Shown piece after piece: positions 9,301-18,706 of a stretch of 64,000 nucleotides of DNA. Under the pieces are notes generated by a model. The model was given only the letters and a program-made list of their open reading frames with translations. It was not told the DNA's origin and searched no databases. The translations under genes were made by a program, and so were the position numbers. The stretch is from Moesziomyces globuligerus (taxonomy: Eukaryota; Basidiomycota; Ustilaginomycetes; Ustilaginales; Ustilaginaceae), in the NCBI GenBank assembly GCA_030849465.1, contig JARVLF010000001.1, forward strand, positions 62,001 through 126,000. Reading direction: 5' to 3'. Position 1 is the stretch's first letter, and each line of letters starts with the position of its first letter.

Positions 9301-10667
9301 GGTTGACCATCGAATGCAATTTCCTGCTGGGTCGGCGAATCGAGGGAACTTGATTGACCAGGTCCAGGCTGTTCGCCAAAGGGCGCCTCGACAGGCGGTG
9401 CGGCAACCTGATCGCTTGCAGAGGCCGGGGAGCTCGCGGCGGGAGCGGTAGTTGATGCGGGAGCAGTAGGGAGGCTCGCATCGGCCTCGTGAGTAGCTTC
9501 CTGCGCGGGCTCGTGCGTCAGCTTCTTCGTGCCCTCTTGCATGGCTTCTGATGTGATTGGAGGCTGCTGAGCTGATGCGAGTGGAGGTGCATTTGCGCCA
9601 GACAGAGCTGGACCAGGAGAGCGTGAGGCTCGGCTCTCCGAGTGACGGCGAAGCAAAAACGAATGCCAGGCTCGGAAGACCGGGGCGAGCCTCTTGGCGA
9701 GACGGGAGGGGACCGAGCTACTTGCGGACTGGATGTCTCTGACGGTTGGCTCAGGCCCGAGAGCGACGAGCTTGCGTTCCAATGTGTCGGCAGCTTCGCG
9801 ATACGGATGGTCGTGCTTGAGCGAGTCGGAGAATCTGCGGACGGCGCGAAGCACTTGATCGATCAGGGATGAGCCTTCAATGAAGGCTTTGAGAACGATC
9901 TCTTTGGTCTCCTTCGCTGACGCTGCGTCGCTCGAGGTTGACGTCGACGTTTCTCTGCTGCTTGAGGCGATTGGAGCGCTCTCCGTCGGAGTGACTGACG
10001 GTTGATGACTGGGAGAGGCGTCCGTGAGGAAGATTTGGTTTAGATTTGACCGACGCAGTCCTTTGTCCGGAGAAGGGGTCAAATTTGGCTCGAGCTTTGT
10101 GTCGGAAGGAGTTGCCCTGTCCGAAAGCATACGAGACTGCGAGGCTACTGGGCCTGCGACGCTGACGATCTCGAAGCCGTCATCCGAGTCAGGATCGGCA
10201 GGGGCTGGCTGAGTGGTGACCGGAGGAGCCCGTCGTCTCTCGGACCGCGGTTCGGCTGGAGGAGAAGTGGCCTTGCGCTTTCCTCCGCGTTGCTGCGTCG
10301 GCTTGGTGGAGGACAGTTGGGGTGCTGTGGAAGGTGGGAGGCGGCTGCTAGAGGCGACGGCGTCGTTCAGCGAGGAGGAGGAGGATACACCGGGCTGCAG
10401 CTCGGAAGACGCGCTGCGTCGCGACCTGCGAATGTCGTCGATTCGAAAGACGGGTTTGCGACCGCCTCCGCCATACAGATCCTCCCAGCCCTGGATCTTG
10501 TAGGCCTGCTCTTCTCGACGCTTCTGTCGACGGGCTTTACGCGCAGAGGCTTCGTCGTCGGCGTTCGTCGCGGCGGCATTGGTGGAGGAAGCAGCGTGGC
10601 CGGAGTTGGAGGGAGTGTGGGTGTGCGTACGCGATGCTCTGGACTGCGAGCTGCTTTCGCCCGCCAT
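6345..10667 (-). CDS. Large protein of unknown function, 1440 residues
   Basis: One uninterrupted frame starting MAGESSSQSRA. It is not recognised. The N-terminal part has a basic helix (ARKARRQKRREEQ) followed by a hydrophobic-aromatic patch, IQGWEDLYGGGGRKPVFRID. Then about 700 residues of Ser/Pro/Ala/Glu/Asp-rich low complexity follow. Order returns near residue 870 with the blocks LKELGSVSQRRSSYETLQKL and MIPWTCLEEVGPEILHMRAP, then an Ala/Pro/Gln-rich stretch, and the last 230 residues look globular and helical (VFAGLVADCVSFAEHMICS, ending with LGQTGQAR). Basic patches suggest a nuclear protein, but that is inference. Codon usage and GC match the neighbouring housekeeping genes. It is convergent with RVS161 and divergent from PPT1. 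The frame is certainly coding; the function is open. Confidence 0.8.
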   Translation of the reverse strand: MAGESSSQSRASRTHTHTPSNSGHAASSTNAAATNADDEASARKARRQKRREEQAYKIQGWEDLYGGGGRKPVFRIDDIRRSRRSASSELQPGVSSSSSLNDAVASSSRLPPSTAPQLSSTKPTQQRGGKRKATSPPAEPRSERRRAPPVTTQPAPADPDSDDGFEIVSVAGPVASQSRMLSDRATPSDTKLEPNLTPSPDKGLRRSNLNQIFLTDASPSHQPSVTPTESAPIASSSRETSTSTSSDAASAKETKEIVLKAFIEGSSLIDQVLRAVRRFSDSLKHDHPYREAADTLERKLVALGPEPTVRDIQSASSSVPSRLAKRLAPVFRAWHSFLLRRHSESRASRSPGPALSGANAPPLASAQQPPITSEAMQEGTKKLTHEPAQEATHEADASLPTAPASTTAPAASSPASASDQVAAPPVEAPFGEQPGPGQSSSLDSPTQQEIAFDGQPAEDQEEQPTNVRDISGANAGPVSSAASAGSPQEYGTPLQELDEEQDELVDGDADPAGGEDHSHPTAPPEAAADQGRAGDQEVRNEQEHDLGVEPDDADPVTARKEPDPITKTVTDQRSADNAPPGRSRTPLSPVAGAATEQAQTQDDRMEVSVDESAMPPLKQPQAKVVADADASSEQADVIPSDAGSLVDATKQAPGLHDPHAAEPLPAGDQFQTNTLDLEALRSDGANGVMPGTADDANAATSAPAVPLDNVSITGAPGSEHLQPASLQARDQGDSDSSAGLTASSHLFAALDALDRADDPDRAVDSIADAETSAAPETLVLQADQSNAMPHGSEEPPPEPAIVVPDDVSPGADAGTEGQLASGPAQGLQRRERALSQAGSDTSAASKAKLTMADRMKSLLKELGSVSQRRSSYETLQKLKPKRAGLATPRTVPDLVEHWQDPAQMIPWTCLEEVGPEILHMRAPTHMALSMHELMDRVGNTRSVQHLSQKIPERVLARALMEFPRIPHMLHCWSAEKHKYFASRNMPPPMDTRPEFRYADADAAAVPVTAGSGSSWPETARSPEPLSSPSTPLVSIAQDIKPALMAQAVAAPSGSATTMSAPQAITSAAPQAVVLNGGPVTVPSQSNTVGQPARTVQLQPLPRTVAAPPAAIVPTQAQLAGAAAARLFAPRRSLQAPQSSAQAVGPGRPVYFLSGATNVQRAQALPQMVQARPMHAPQHHVASAPVRPRLDVNQFLRQQQEAQSAARARQLAAGALRRATEAVFAGLVADCVSFAEHMICSRATKEVANRPHFSEPDVTHVVDYVVEVYQREVEAERAQGRANGAAESKYAKMVTVQRAAMDVIQMTKILMGIRMCLSETASEALQGSAGMASARDWQEVLVTSPKYVSIVQFLMRGEEVPVGLLTRQERNVMLHTKVVALNKELERLLEKMVEVDDLVGPWEGSGVGDDDVEAIRRECFLVAGICCKHVVGILGQTGQAR

Positions 10668-11477
10668 GATGAACGCGCGGAGATTGAAAGGAGCGTGGAG
10701 GGATCAAAGTCGCTGCTGCGACGAGGCGATCATGTGAGGGGCATCGACCGAGCAGCGCCGATAGCGGGCCCAAGGAGCGCCTGATAAAGCGGTCCCTATG
10801 GAGGGCGAAAGCGGATACTGGTCCGCACGGCTCAGCCGATGGTCGATGGTGGTGGTGATGATGCGGTGATGAGCTGTTTGACAGGTAGCGACAGGCCGCC
10901 TCCAAAGTAAGCGCTCACTCGCAGCTCAGGGTTCTGTTGGATCCGAAGAAGCGCGCACCGCCATCGGGCGCGCCGCGCGACGTTCGAGGATGTTAGGGTA
11001 TATAAGCGAACAAAGCAGAGCAAATCGGTCCTCTTCGATAAAATTTCAGACGCAGCGGAGGCAGAGAGTGGAGAAAGAAGAAGAAGCGGCGCAGGCAAAA
11101 GTGGAGATTCGGTTCGGGCTCAGCTGCTGAGCTCCAGGCAAGCTCGGGAGAAAAGCGCTACAGGCCGAGGCGCCGCTTGGCTGCTGCCTCGCTCGGTGGC
11201 CACTGTACTGTGACTGTAGCCGGCAATCTTTCCTTACATTTGAATGCACCTTGCTTGCGCCTTCCGCATCTCAACCATCGCAGCATCGCCGCATCGCATA
11301 CAGGAAGCAGCGGGCATCTCATTCAACAAGCGGGCTTCTTGGATCTCAGCGAGGACTGCTAGGCTACGGATACCATTCTCGTCGCAGCGATCCCATCATC
11401 CGCAAAACCCACCATTTTTGTGTCCTTAGAAACTCCCCGAGCGGTCGACTACACTCGAGTCCTTTCCAGCGCCCATA
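10668..11477. promoter_or_regulatory. Divergent promoter, 1440-residue protein / PPT1
   Basis: 810 bases. A TATATAAG sequence lies near 10999-11006 on the plus strand, but it is about 470 bases from the PPT1 start, so its use is uncertain. The right part is a C-rich leader. Confidence 0.4.
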
Positions 11478-13238
11478 ATGTCTTCCTCGACTTCGCCTCA
11501 CGCAGAGTCTTCGTCCTCCGGCAACTCGACGGCGCCTTCCTCCCCCGCTGCTTCGTCAGTGGCCTCGCTCGGTACCGATGTAACGCAGCTTGACCAGGCG
11601 TCAGCTACGTCCGCTGATGTGCCTCCTTCGCCATCCAAGGAAGATATCGCGCTCCCCGTCGAGGAGCGCCAGGCCAAGGCCAAGCTGCTCAAGGACGAGG
11701 GCAACAAGCTCTTTGTCGCCGGCCAGTACGATGCTGCCAAGCACCAGTACGGCCTTGCCATCGCGCTCGATCCCTCCGTGCCGGCCTTCTACAGCAACCG
11801 TGCCGCCTGCGAGCTCAAGCTCGAACAGCACGGCCTCGCCATCGAGGACGCCACCAAGGCGATCCAGCTCGACTCCAAGTTCTCCAAAGCTTACTTCCGC
11901 AGAGCCAGCGCACACCTCAGCATCCTCGACCCCAAGTCGGCGCTGCCGGACCTCAAGACCGTCGCTCAGCTCGAGCCCAAGAACGCCTCGGTCAAGGCGC
12001 AGCTCGAAGCCACCGTCAAGCTCATCCGTCGCCTCGAGTTCGAGAAGGCCATCAAGGTCTCGGACGGCGTCAAGGCAGCCGACACGGTCGAGTCCAACCT
12101 CAAGGAAGGCGGTGGCGGCACCGTCGTGCCAGACTCGTACACCGGTCCTCGCATCGCCGACGGCGTCGATGACGAGACCAAACATCTGGGCAAGATCGAC
12201 GAGGTGTTCGTCCAGGACATGATCGAGCACTTCAAGAACGGCGGCAAGCTGCACAACCGCTACTCGTGGCAGATCATCCTCGGTGCCTTCCGTGCGCTGC
12301 AGCAGGAGCCCACGCTCGTCGACTACGAGGTGACCGACGGCACGACGGTCGATGTGATCGGCGACACGCACGGCCAGTTCTTTGACTTTATCCACCTGCT
12401 CAACAAGACGGGTCCGCCGAGCAAAGACCACGCGCTGCTGTTCAACGGCGACTTTGTCGACCGAGGCTCGTGGTCGGTCGAGATCGCACTCACCGTGTTT
12501 GCCTACAAGTGGCTCTATCCAAAGACCACGCTCATCAACCGTGGCAACCACGAGACGTCCGAGATGAACAAGGTCTACGGCTTTGAGGGCGAGTGCAAGG
12601 CCAAGTTTGGCGGCGATCTGACCTTCAAGCTGTTCACGCAGGTGTTTGTAGCGCTGCCGCTGGCGACGCTCATCAGCGCGACCCAGGCTCCGCTCACGCA
12701 CGACGAGCTGCCGGCATCGTTCTCGATCGCACAGCGTGAACCCATCACGGACAAGGCGACCGGACGAAAGCGCTTCTTTGTCGTTCACGGTGGGCTTTTC
12801 TCCAAGGACGGCGTGACTCTGGACGACATCCGCGCCATCGACCGCTTCAAGATCGGCCAGCCCGGTCAGGCGGGCTTGATGATGGAGCTGCTGTGGAGCG
12901 ATCCGCAGACAGCGCCGGGACGAGGACCGTCGAAGCGAGGGGTGGGTCTTGGCTTTGGACCGGACATCACCAAGGCATGGTGTGAGCTCAACGGCGTCAC
13001 CGCGGTACTGCGTAGCCACGAGGTGCGTATGGGTGGATACGAGGAGGAACACGAGGGCCGCTGCTGCACCATCTTCTCGGCTCCCAACTACTGCGACTCG
13101 ACGGGCAACCTGGGTGCCTTTGCGCGCATCGACGCCCAGGGCAGCATCGGCTGGACCGTGTTCGAGGCTCAGCCGCATCCCAACATCAAACCCATGGCTT
13201 ACGTCGGCAACGCCATGAACGGCATGCTCGGCATGTAA
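11478..13238 (+). CDS. PPT1: Serine/threonine protein phosphatase 5 (Ppt1/PP5)
   Basis: A 586-residue TPR phosphatase, which in known systems is held inactive by its TPR region and activated by Hsp90. After a Ser-rich N-terminus, three TPR repeats run over residues about 60-175 (LKDEGNKLFVAGQYDAAKHQ and following). The PP5 linker precedes the PPP catalytic domain from about residue 280. Metal and phosphate ligands are intact: GDTHGQ, GDFVDRG, RGNHE, and histidines in HGGLFS and RSHEV, with SAPNYCD near the end. The tail PHPNIKPMAY is the conserved PP5 C-terminal segment. Two oddities: the usual LLRGNHE is INRGNHE here, and about 25 extra residues (ATQAPLTHDELPASFSIAQR and on) are inserted between the LPLATLI strand and the VVHGG strand. 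Single exon. Very likely active. Confidence 0.95.
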   Translation: MSSSTSPHAESSSSGNSTAPSSPAASSVASLGTDVTQLDQASATSADVPPSPSKEDIALPVEERQAKAKLLKDEGNKLFVAGQYDAAKHQYGLAIALDPSVPAFYSNRAACELKLEQHGLAIEDATKAIQLDSKFSKAYFRRASAHLSILDPKSALPDLKTVAQLEPKNASVKAQLEATVKLIRRLEFEKAIKVSDGVKAADTVESNLKEGGGGTVVPDSYTGPRIADGVDDETKHLGKIDEVFVQDMIEHFKNGGKLHNRYSWQIILGAFRALQQEPTLVDYEVTDGTTVDVIGDTHGQFFDFIHLLNKTGPPSKDHALLFNGDFVDRGSWSVEIALTVFAYKWLYPKTTLINRGNHETSEMNKVYGFEGECKAKFGGDLTFKLFTQVFVALPLATLISATQAPLTHDELPASFSIAQREPITDKATGRKRFFVVHGGLFSKDGVTLDDIRAIDRFKIGQPGQAGLMMELLWSDPQTAPGRGPSKRGVGLGFGPDITKAWCELNGVTAVLRSHEVRMGGYEEEHEGRCCTIFSAPNYCDSTGNLGAFARIDAQGSIGWTVFEAQPHPNIKPMAYVGNAMNGMLGM

Positions 13239-13348
13239 TCTGACTCGAAACTATCCGCAATTCATAGATTATCTGGACTGGGCCCGTTTGGATCCGTGAT
13301 GAGCCTGCGAGCGTCACTTTCTATTCGTCGGGCATCTCCATCGAGGCT

Positions 13349-14369
13349 TCAGTCGGAGTCAAAGGGAGGGAGGCCCCAATCGGTGGGATCAAAGTCGAGC
13401 AACGAGTCGATGGTTTGCGAGGCGCCGAGCTCTTCGTTGGGGAAGAGCGCGCGCAGGTTCGGATCGGGTACCCAGACCACTGGCATCACCAAAGCAGAGG
13501 AGAGGGAAAAGTCGTGCTCAGTTCAGTAACTCTGTCACTTCGGGTTCGTTGGCATTGCAGCGACTTACCGTGCATGCCTGCTGCCTTTGCAGCCTGTACG
13601 CCTGGCTTTGCATCCTCAAAGACGAGCACGTTAGCCTCGGCCCCCTTGAGATGATGATCGCCGTCGAATTGCTCGCCCATCTGGCGTAAGGAATCAGCCC
13701 AGGTGTCACCGAGCTTTGCGGTGGTGATGTGCTGGTCGGGATGCTCGCTGAGGAGGCCTTCTCTGGCGGCGAGCAGGAAGATATCCGGGTGCGGCTTGCC
13801 GCGATTGAGCCTGGAATCATCGCCGCAGATGACACGCTGTGCAAAAGGCCCAAAGAGCTCCGGGTGGCTGGCGGTCTTGATCTCAAAGTTCTTGCGCTTG
13901 CTGCCCGTAGCGACGCAGATGGGGACGTTGTGCTTGTGGAGGTGCTGCACAAGGCGAGTCGCACCTTGCATCTGCGGGACCTGCTCGAACGCCTTGAGAA
14001 GCACCTCGTTGCGATCCTTGAGGAAGGTGTCAATGTCGAAAGGGCAGTCGGGTCCGTACAGCTCACCCTCCTTGGTTGGGGGCCAGATGGAAGACAAAAG
14101 CGTCACTGTTGGCAGTCAGAGGGGCAAGACGGAATGAGCTTTGGCGTCGTTGAACAATGCTGGTAATAAAGAAGGTTGAGCTCACATGTGGCCTCGCGTT
14201 CGGGCTTGCCCATGAGGTTGGCCTTGATCTCCCAAGTCTGTTCCTTGCCGTAGGGACGGAGGATGTCGTTGACGACGTGCGTGTAGATGCCCTCGCTGTC
14301 GATGAGCAGGCCGTCCATGTCAAAGAGGACGGCCTTGATGTTGGCAATCGGCTGCTTCGATTCGGCCAT
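13349..14369 (-). CDS. HAD-superfamily phosphatase (PUDP/DOG-like), three exons
   Basis: Exons on the minus strand are 14369-14186, 14105-13569 and 13479-13349, giving 283 residues. Introns have donors GTGAGC and GTAAGT and acceptors ending ACAG and CCAG, and both splices keep frame (phase 1). Haloacid-dehalogenase motifs are complete: motif I FDMDGLLIDSE (nucleophile and acid Asp), motif II VATGSK, motif III lysine in RGKPHPDIF, motif IV VFEDAKPGVQAAKAAGM. The cap is the small helical type of the DOG/HDHD1 group, whose members hydrolyse small phosphomonoesters such as 2-deoxyglucose-6-phosphate, glycerol-phosphate or pseudouridine-5'-phosphate; the substrate cannot be chosen from sequence. 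The last exon adds an acidic Phe/Trp-containing tail. Divergent to the MAT2B-like gene. Confidence 0.9.
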
Positions 14370-14736
14370 TGTTAGCGTCGGGCTTCTTCCGATAGGTGAC
14401 GTCTATGTGATCTATGAGGATGGCGAGAAGAAGCTCGTCACGGCACGTCGGGCGTGGGCCGAAGTCCGAGCTACAGTGCAGAACGTGGGGGGGAAGGTGC
14501 CGCCGAAATCGCAAATCGCGCCTCGGGCAAAAGATCGGGCCGTCCGGTTTGGTGTGGAGTTGTGATGGAAAAGCACACTTGGCTTCTGCAGCTGAGGGCG
14601 AGCCGTGCGGGTGCGTGACCGTCACAAGTCGGCGTTGCAAGCGGCGGGTCGACGCGCGCTGCCTTGAGTGTTGGGTGCACGGATGCTCGTCTTCTGCGCT
14701 TTCGTTGCATCCACTCGCTATCTGACCAACGGTACG
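14370..14736. promoter_or_regulatory. Divergent promoter HAD phosphatase / MAT2B-like
   Basis: 367 bases between two divergent starts. An in-frame upstream ATG at 14683 would extend the right-hand protein, but the extra residues are not like the NAD-binding family. No motif was recognised. Confidence 0.45.
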
Positions 14737-17700
14737 ATGAAGGTGCTCATCACCGGCGCTTCCGGCCTTCTGGGACGCGCAGTGCATCAGCTCAGCATCG
14801 ACAAGGGCTTCGATACAAAGGCACTCGCCCTCACCCGCTCAGACCCGTCCAAAAACCTCGTCAAGCTCGACCTCACCGACTCCGCTGCCGTCGAAGCATG
14901 CCTCAACGACTTTCAACCCGACGTCATCGTCCACACCGCTGCCGAGCGTCGTCCTGATGTTGTCGAGAAAGATCCTGCAGCATCTCACGCCATCAACGTC
15001 GATGCTCCCGCCAGCATCGCCACGCTCGCCAGCAAGCTCGACAAGGTACCCATCCTCGTCAACATCTCCACCGACTACGTCTTCGACGGCTCCAAGCCTC
15101 CGTACAAGGTCGACGATGCACCCAATCCGCTGAACGCATACGGTGTCAGCAAGCTGCAAGGCGAGCGTGCTGTCGCCCAACACGCCAAGCCGGGCCACTT
15201 TACCAACCTTCGTGTGCCCGTGCTGTACGGAAAGACCATCACCAACGATGAGTCCGCCGTCAATGTGCTCCTCAACGCCATCCAGCCCGCTTCGGGCTCC
15301 AACGCACCCAAAAAGTGCGACGCCTATGCCGTCAGATACCCCACTAATGTCGCCGACGTCGCGACGGCCATCCTCAAGCTTGCCGAAGCACATGCTCAAA
15401 GTGCCCAGCCTCTGCCACCGACCACGCACTTCAGCGCAAAGGAGGCCATGACAAAGTATGACATGTGCCTAGTTCTCAGCCGCATCGCCGACGCGGTCGG
15501 ATTCGAGACCAGAACCGATCTCCTCGACCCCGAATACGACGTCGATCCCATGGCAGCCACGGCGCGTCCACGACACTGCAAGCTCGACACCTCGGTGCTC
15601 GAAGAATACGGAGTGCCCGTCACATACACACCCTTCGAGGACTGGTGGCGCCCCTACCTGGCCGAGGTACGTACCCAACGCACATCGTTGTGAGCCACCC
15701 AATCCCGCATCAGTCATGTAGTTCTTTCCATGACCAACGCAGAATAGTGCCATCCCGTGAACGCGACTGACTTGTGCATTGGCTGCCTTTTCGTTTCTGC
15801 AGAGATACCAAGCAAAGCTCGAAGAGGATGCGCGGATTGCCGCCGAGGTGGAGGAGAAGCGACGCAAGGAGGAAGAGGAGCGCCAGAAGAGAGAGGCCGA
15901 GGAGGCGGCCGAGCGAGAGCGACAGCTCGAAGAAGAGCGCCGCATCGCTGCGGAGAAAGCCGAAGCCGAGGCAAAGGCCCGCGCTGAAGCCGAGGAGCAG
16001 GCTCGACAAGACAGAGAAGCCCGCGAGGCGGAGCAGAAGCGTCTGAAAGAAGAGCAAAGCACAAACGGGGAAGCCTCGACCGATGCGCCGTCGTCGCGAT
16101 CCGAAGACGCCGACCGGGACGAGGCCGCAAAACCCGCGCCTGCGACCACTGGTGAGGCGGAGGGGCAGAGTAGTGTCGATCAGGAGCCCGGCTCGCCGCA
16201 TCCGTCGTTCAATTCGCTCATGGCTCGTCCGACTCCACCCGCCACGTCCGGCCTGCCTTCGCCCACCAGCACGCATCCGCCCTCGTCGATCAAGAGCGGC
16301 CATCGGCCCGACTCACCCGACGACACTGCGCCACGCACTGCGATCCCCATCTCTACCACGGACGCGACGCCCACGGGCTCGATGGTCGACGAGAGTCCGC
16401 TGAACCTCGCTGCAGCGCGCGAGAAGCAGCGGCTGGGCTCGGTGCTGCCTCAGCGGTCGCTGAGTGCGAGCAGCGCGGCGCGGCTTACATCGCTTACCGA
16501 CGAGAGCACCATGTTCGGCGGCACAGCTCGCAAGAGCAGCCTGTCCAGCGTGGCTAACCTCGACACGGCGGCTGCGACGTCACGCCATGCACCACAAGAC
16601 TCGGACGAAGACGGATACGGCCAGCCATCGCCGCGCAACAACCAGGCGTCGTTCCAAGAGACCATCGCCAACGGCTCACCTTCGCCCGCCGGCCGCACAT
16701 CCACAGATGACAATGCGGGAAGAATGTCCGGGTCGCTTGCGTCCCTGGGCTCTTCAGCTCCCTCGCGCGTGTCTGCCGAGGCCGATCGCGTGCAAAATGT
16801 CGGCGTGGTGGCGGCTCAGCCACGGCTGTACCACCGACCCTCGTTCGACGCCTTGCAAGACGCGCGCGACCGCGAGGCGTACGAGCGTCTGCACCGTCGC
16901 CAGTGGAACTTCACCATCAAGGTAGGCGACCCGCAGCGGATCGGCGACCCTATGACGGCGCACATCGTCTATACCGTCCGCACGCAGACCGACTGTCCGC
17001 ACTTCCGCGCGCCGCAGTTCTCGGCGCTGCGTCGCTACCGCGACTTCCGCTGGCTGCACGCGGCGCTCGTGCAGAACAACCCGGGCATCATCGTCCCGCC
17101 CGTCCCCGAGAAGGTGTCCATCGGTCGATTCGCCGCCGAGCTCGTCGAGGCCCGAAGGATCGGGTTGGAGACGTGCATCAACAAGATCGCCGGGCATCCG
17201 CTGCTGCAGCAAGACGAAGACTTCCGGATGTTCATGGAGTCGGAGAACTTTGCGGCGGATGTCAAGCAGCGCGATATGATCAAGGGGCCGATTGTGACGC
17301 CGGAGCAGAAGACGTACAAGAGCTGGGGCAGTGCTTTGCTGGGCAGCGTGGTGCCATCGACATCTTCGCTCAGCTCGGGTGCGCTGAGCGCGGCGAGCTT
17401 CGAGGAGATAGACGAGTGGTTCAACGAGCAGCGCGTCTACCTCGATTCGCTGGAGAATGCGCTCAAGGGCATGGTGCGTGCAGTGTCGATGCTGAGCACC
17501 CAGCGCAAGGGCATGGTGGCGGCGATGCACGACGTGACCAACGTGCTGACCACGCTGAGTGGCAGCAGTCTCAGTCGGTCGCTCAGCACGTGTTTTGCCG
17601 GCTTGGCCGAGGTCAAGCGTCGCGTGATGGAGCTCGAGGATGCGCAGGCCGAGGCGGACGTCAGGCAGCTCGGCACGACCATGTACGAGTACGAACGCGT

Positions 17701-18583
17701 CGTCGGCAGCGTGCGCAAGGCCTTCAAGGTGCGGACCGAGGTATGGGCAAAGTCGGCGCGCACGGCCGAGGAGCTGCGCAAAACACGCGCGAGGTTCGAC
17801 AAGTACAAGGCGACCAATCCGTCGGCGGGTGGCGCTCAATTTCAGAGCCTGCTGGCAGAGGTGACCGAAGCAGAGACCAGAGCACTGGATGCGCAGCGGC
17901 TCTTCGATACCGTCTCGCACAGATGCAAGGACGAGATGGAGAGACTGGACCTCGAACGTGTGCTCGACTTCAAAAAGGCGGTCGGCGAGTGGTTGAACGA
18001 CATGATCCAGAGGCAGGAAGAGGTGGTGGCCGAGTGGATCAACTATACCAACCTGCTCGGACGGCAAACAGGAATCCAGGTGCTGACCAGTCCAGAGCAG
18101 CCGCAAGACCAGCAGCAGCAGTCGCAGCAGCAGTCACAGCAGCAGCAGGTGCCACAACAGGCGCAGCAGCAGCAAGAGCCCCAACCTGCATCGCAGACGG
18201 TCACGCCTGGTCCTGCCGTCTCGGAGCCAACGACTGAGGCACAGGCGCAGGGCGACACTGGGCCTTCTTCGCCGCTACCTCAAGACACACTGGCGGCCTC
18301 AGAAGCTACTACTGATGTAGCTACGTCTGCACCAGAGCCGCGCAAAGTGGCGACCGACGAAGCGGTGCCGGAGCCCGAGACCGCTTCGGCGTCGAGCGCG
18401 ATCGAAGGCTACGCTGTAGCAACAGAGAAGCCTGTCGAGACCGAAGGCGCACCAGCGGCCTCCGAAAGCGACCCGGTTCCTGCTGATGTTCCTGCCGATA
18501 CCCCTGCTGAAGTTCCCACGACCGAGGTCAGCGCTGCGCCTGCCTCCTCCGACGCCACCCCTAGTCCGGACGCCGAGGCGTGA
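14737..18583 (+). CDS. MAT2B-like NAD(P)-binding domain spliced in frame to a PX-BAR sorting nexin (putative fusion)
   Basis: Proposed exons are 14737-15666 and 15803-18583 (1236 residues). Exon 1 is a short-chain dehydrogenase/reductase of the MAT2B/dTDP-rhamnose-reductase type: MKVLITGASGLLGRAVHQLS dinucleotide loop, NISTDYVFDG, and YGVSKLQGE with the Tyr-x-x-x-Lys pair. Family members regulate S-adenosylmethionine synthetase. Exon 2 begins with a highly charged helix (RYQAKLEEDARIAAEVEEKR), then about 230 disordered residues, a PX domain at about 670-800 with the phosphoinositide-binding RRYRDFRWLH motif, and a Vps5/SNX1-type BAR domain at about 842-1060, ending in a Gln-rich and Pro/Glu-rich tail. 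The intron has donor GTACGT, acceptor CTGCAG and a CTGAC branch site about 32 bases upstream. The second frame has no ATG before 16220, which is why the join is proposed. The alternative is two genes; intron retention ends the first protein at 15693. Confidence 0.6.
18109..18178 (+). repeat. CAG/CAA repeat encoding polyglutamine
   Basis: An imperfect trinucleotide run, mainly CAG with CAA and TCG interruptions, coding a Gln-rich segment just after the BAR domain of the sorting nexin. Such tracts vary in length between strains. Confidence 0.8.
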
Positions 18584-18706
18584 CGAATTGCTTCCTCGCC
18601 GTGTTTCGCAAATCGACGCATCTTTTTATCATTCCTTCGAGTCTGCATGTGTATGTGTGGGGTATGTACATTCTGATCAATGTGTGCTTTCTGACTCGAG
18701 GCGTTT

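Noticed and set aside
11601..13178. 525-residue minus-strand frame over PPT1
   Set aside because: Antisense shadow of the PP5 gene; no domain.
15664..15693. Possible peroxisomal signal at the end of the unspliced MAT2B-like protein
   Set aside because: Cryptic peroxisomal signals by alternative splicing are known in smuts, but the unspliced end reads RTSL, which does not match a normal PTS1.
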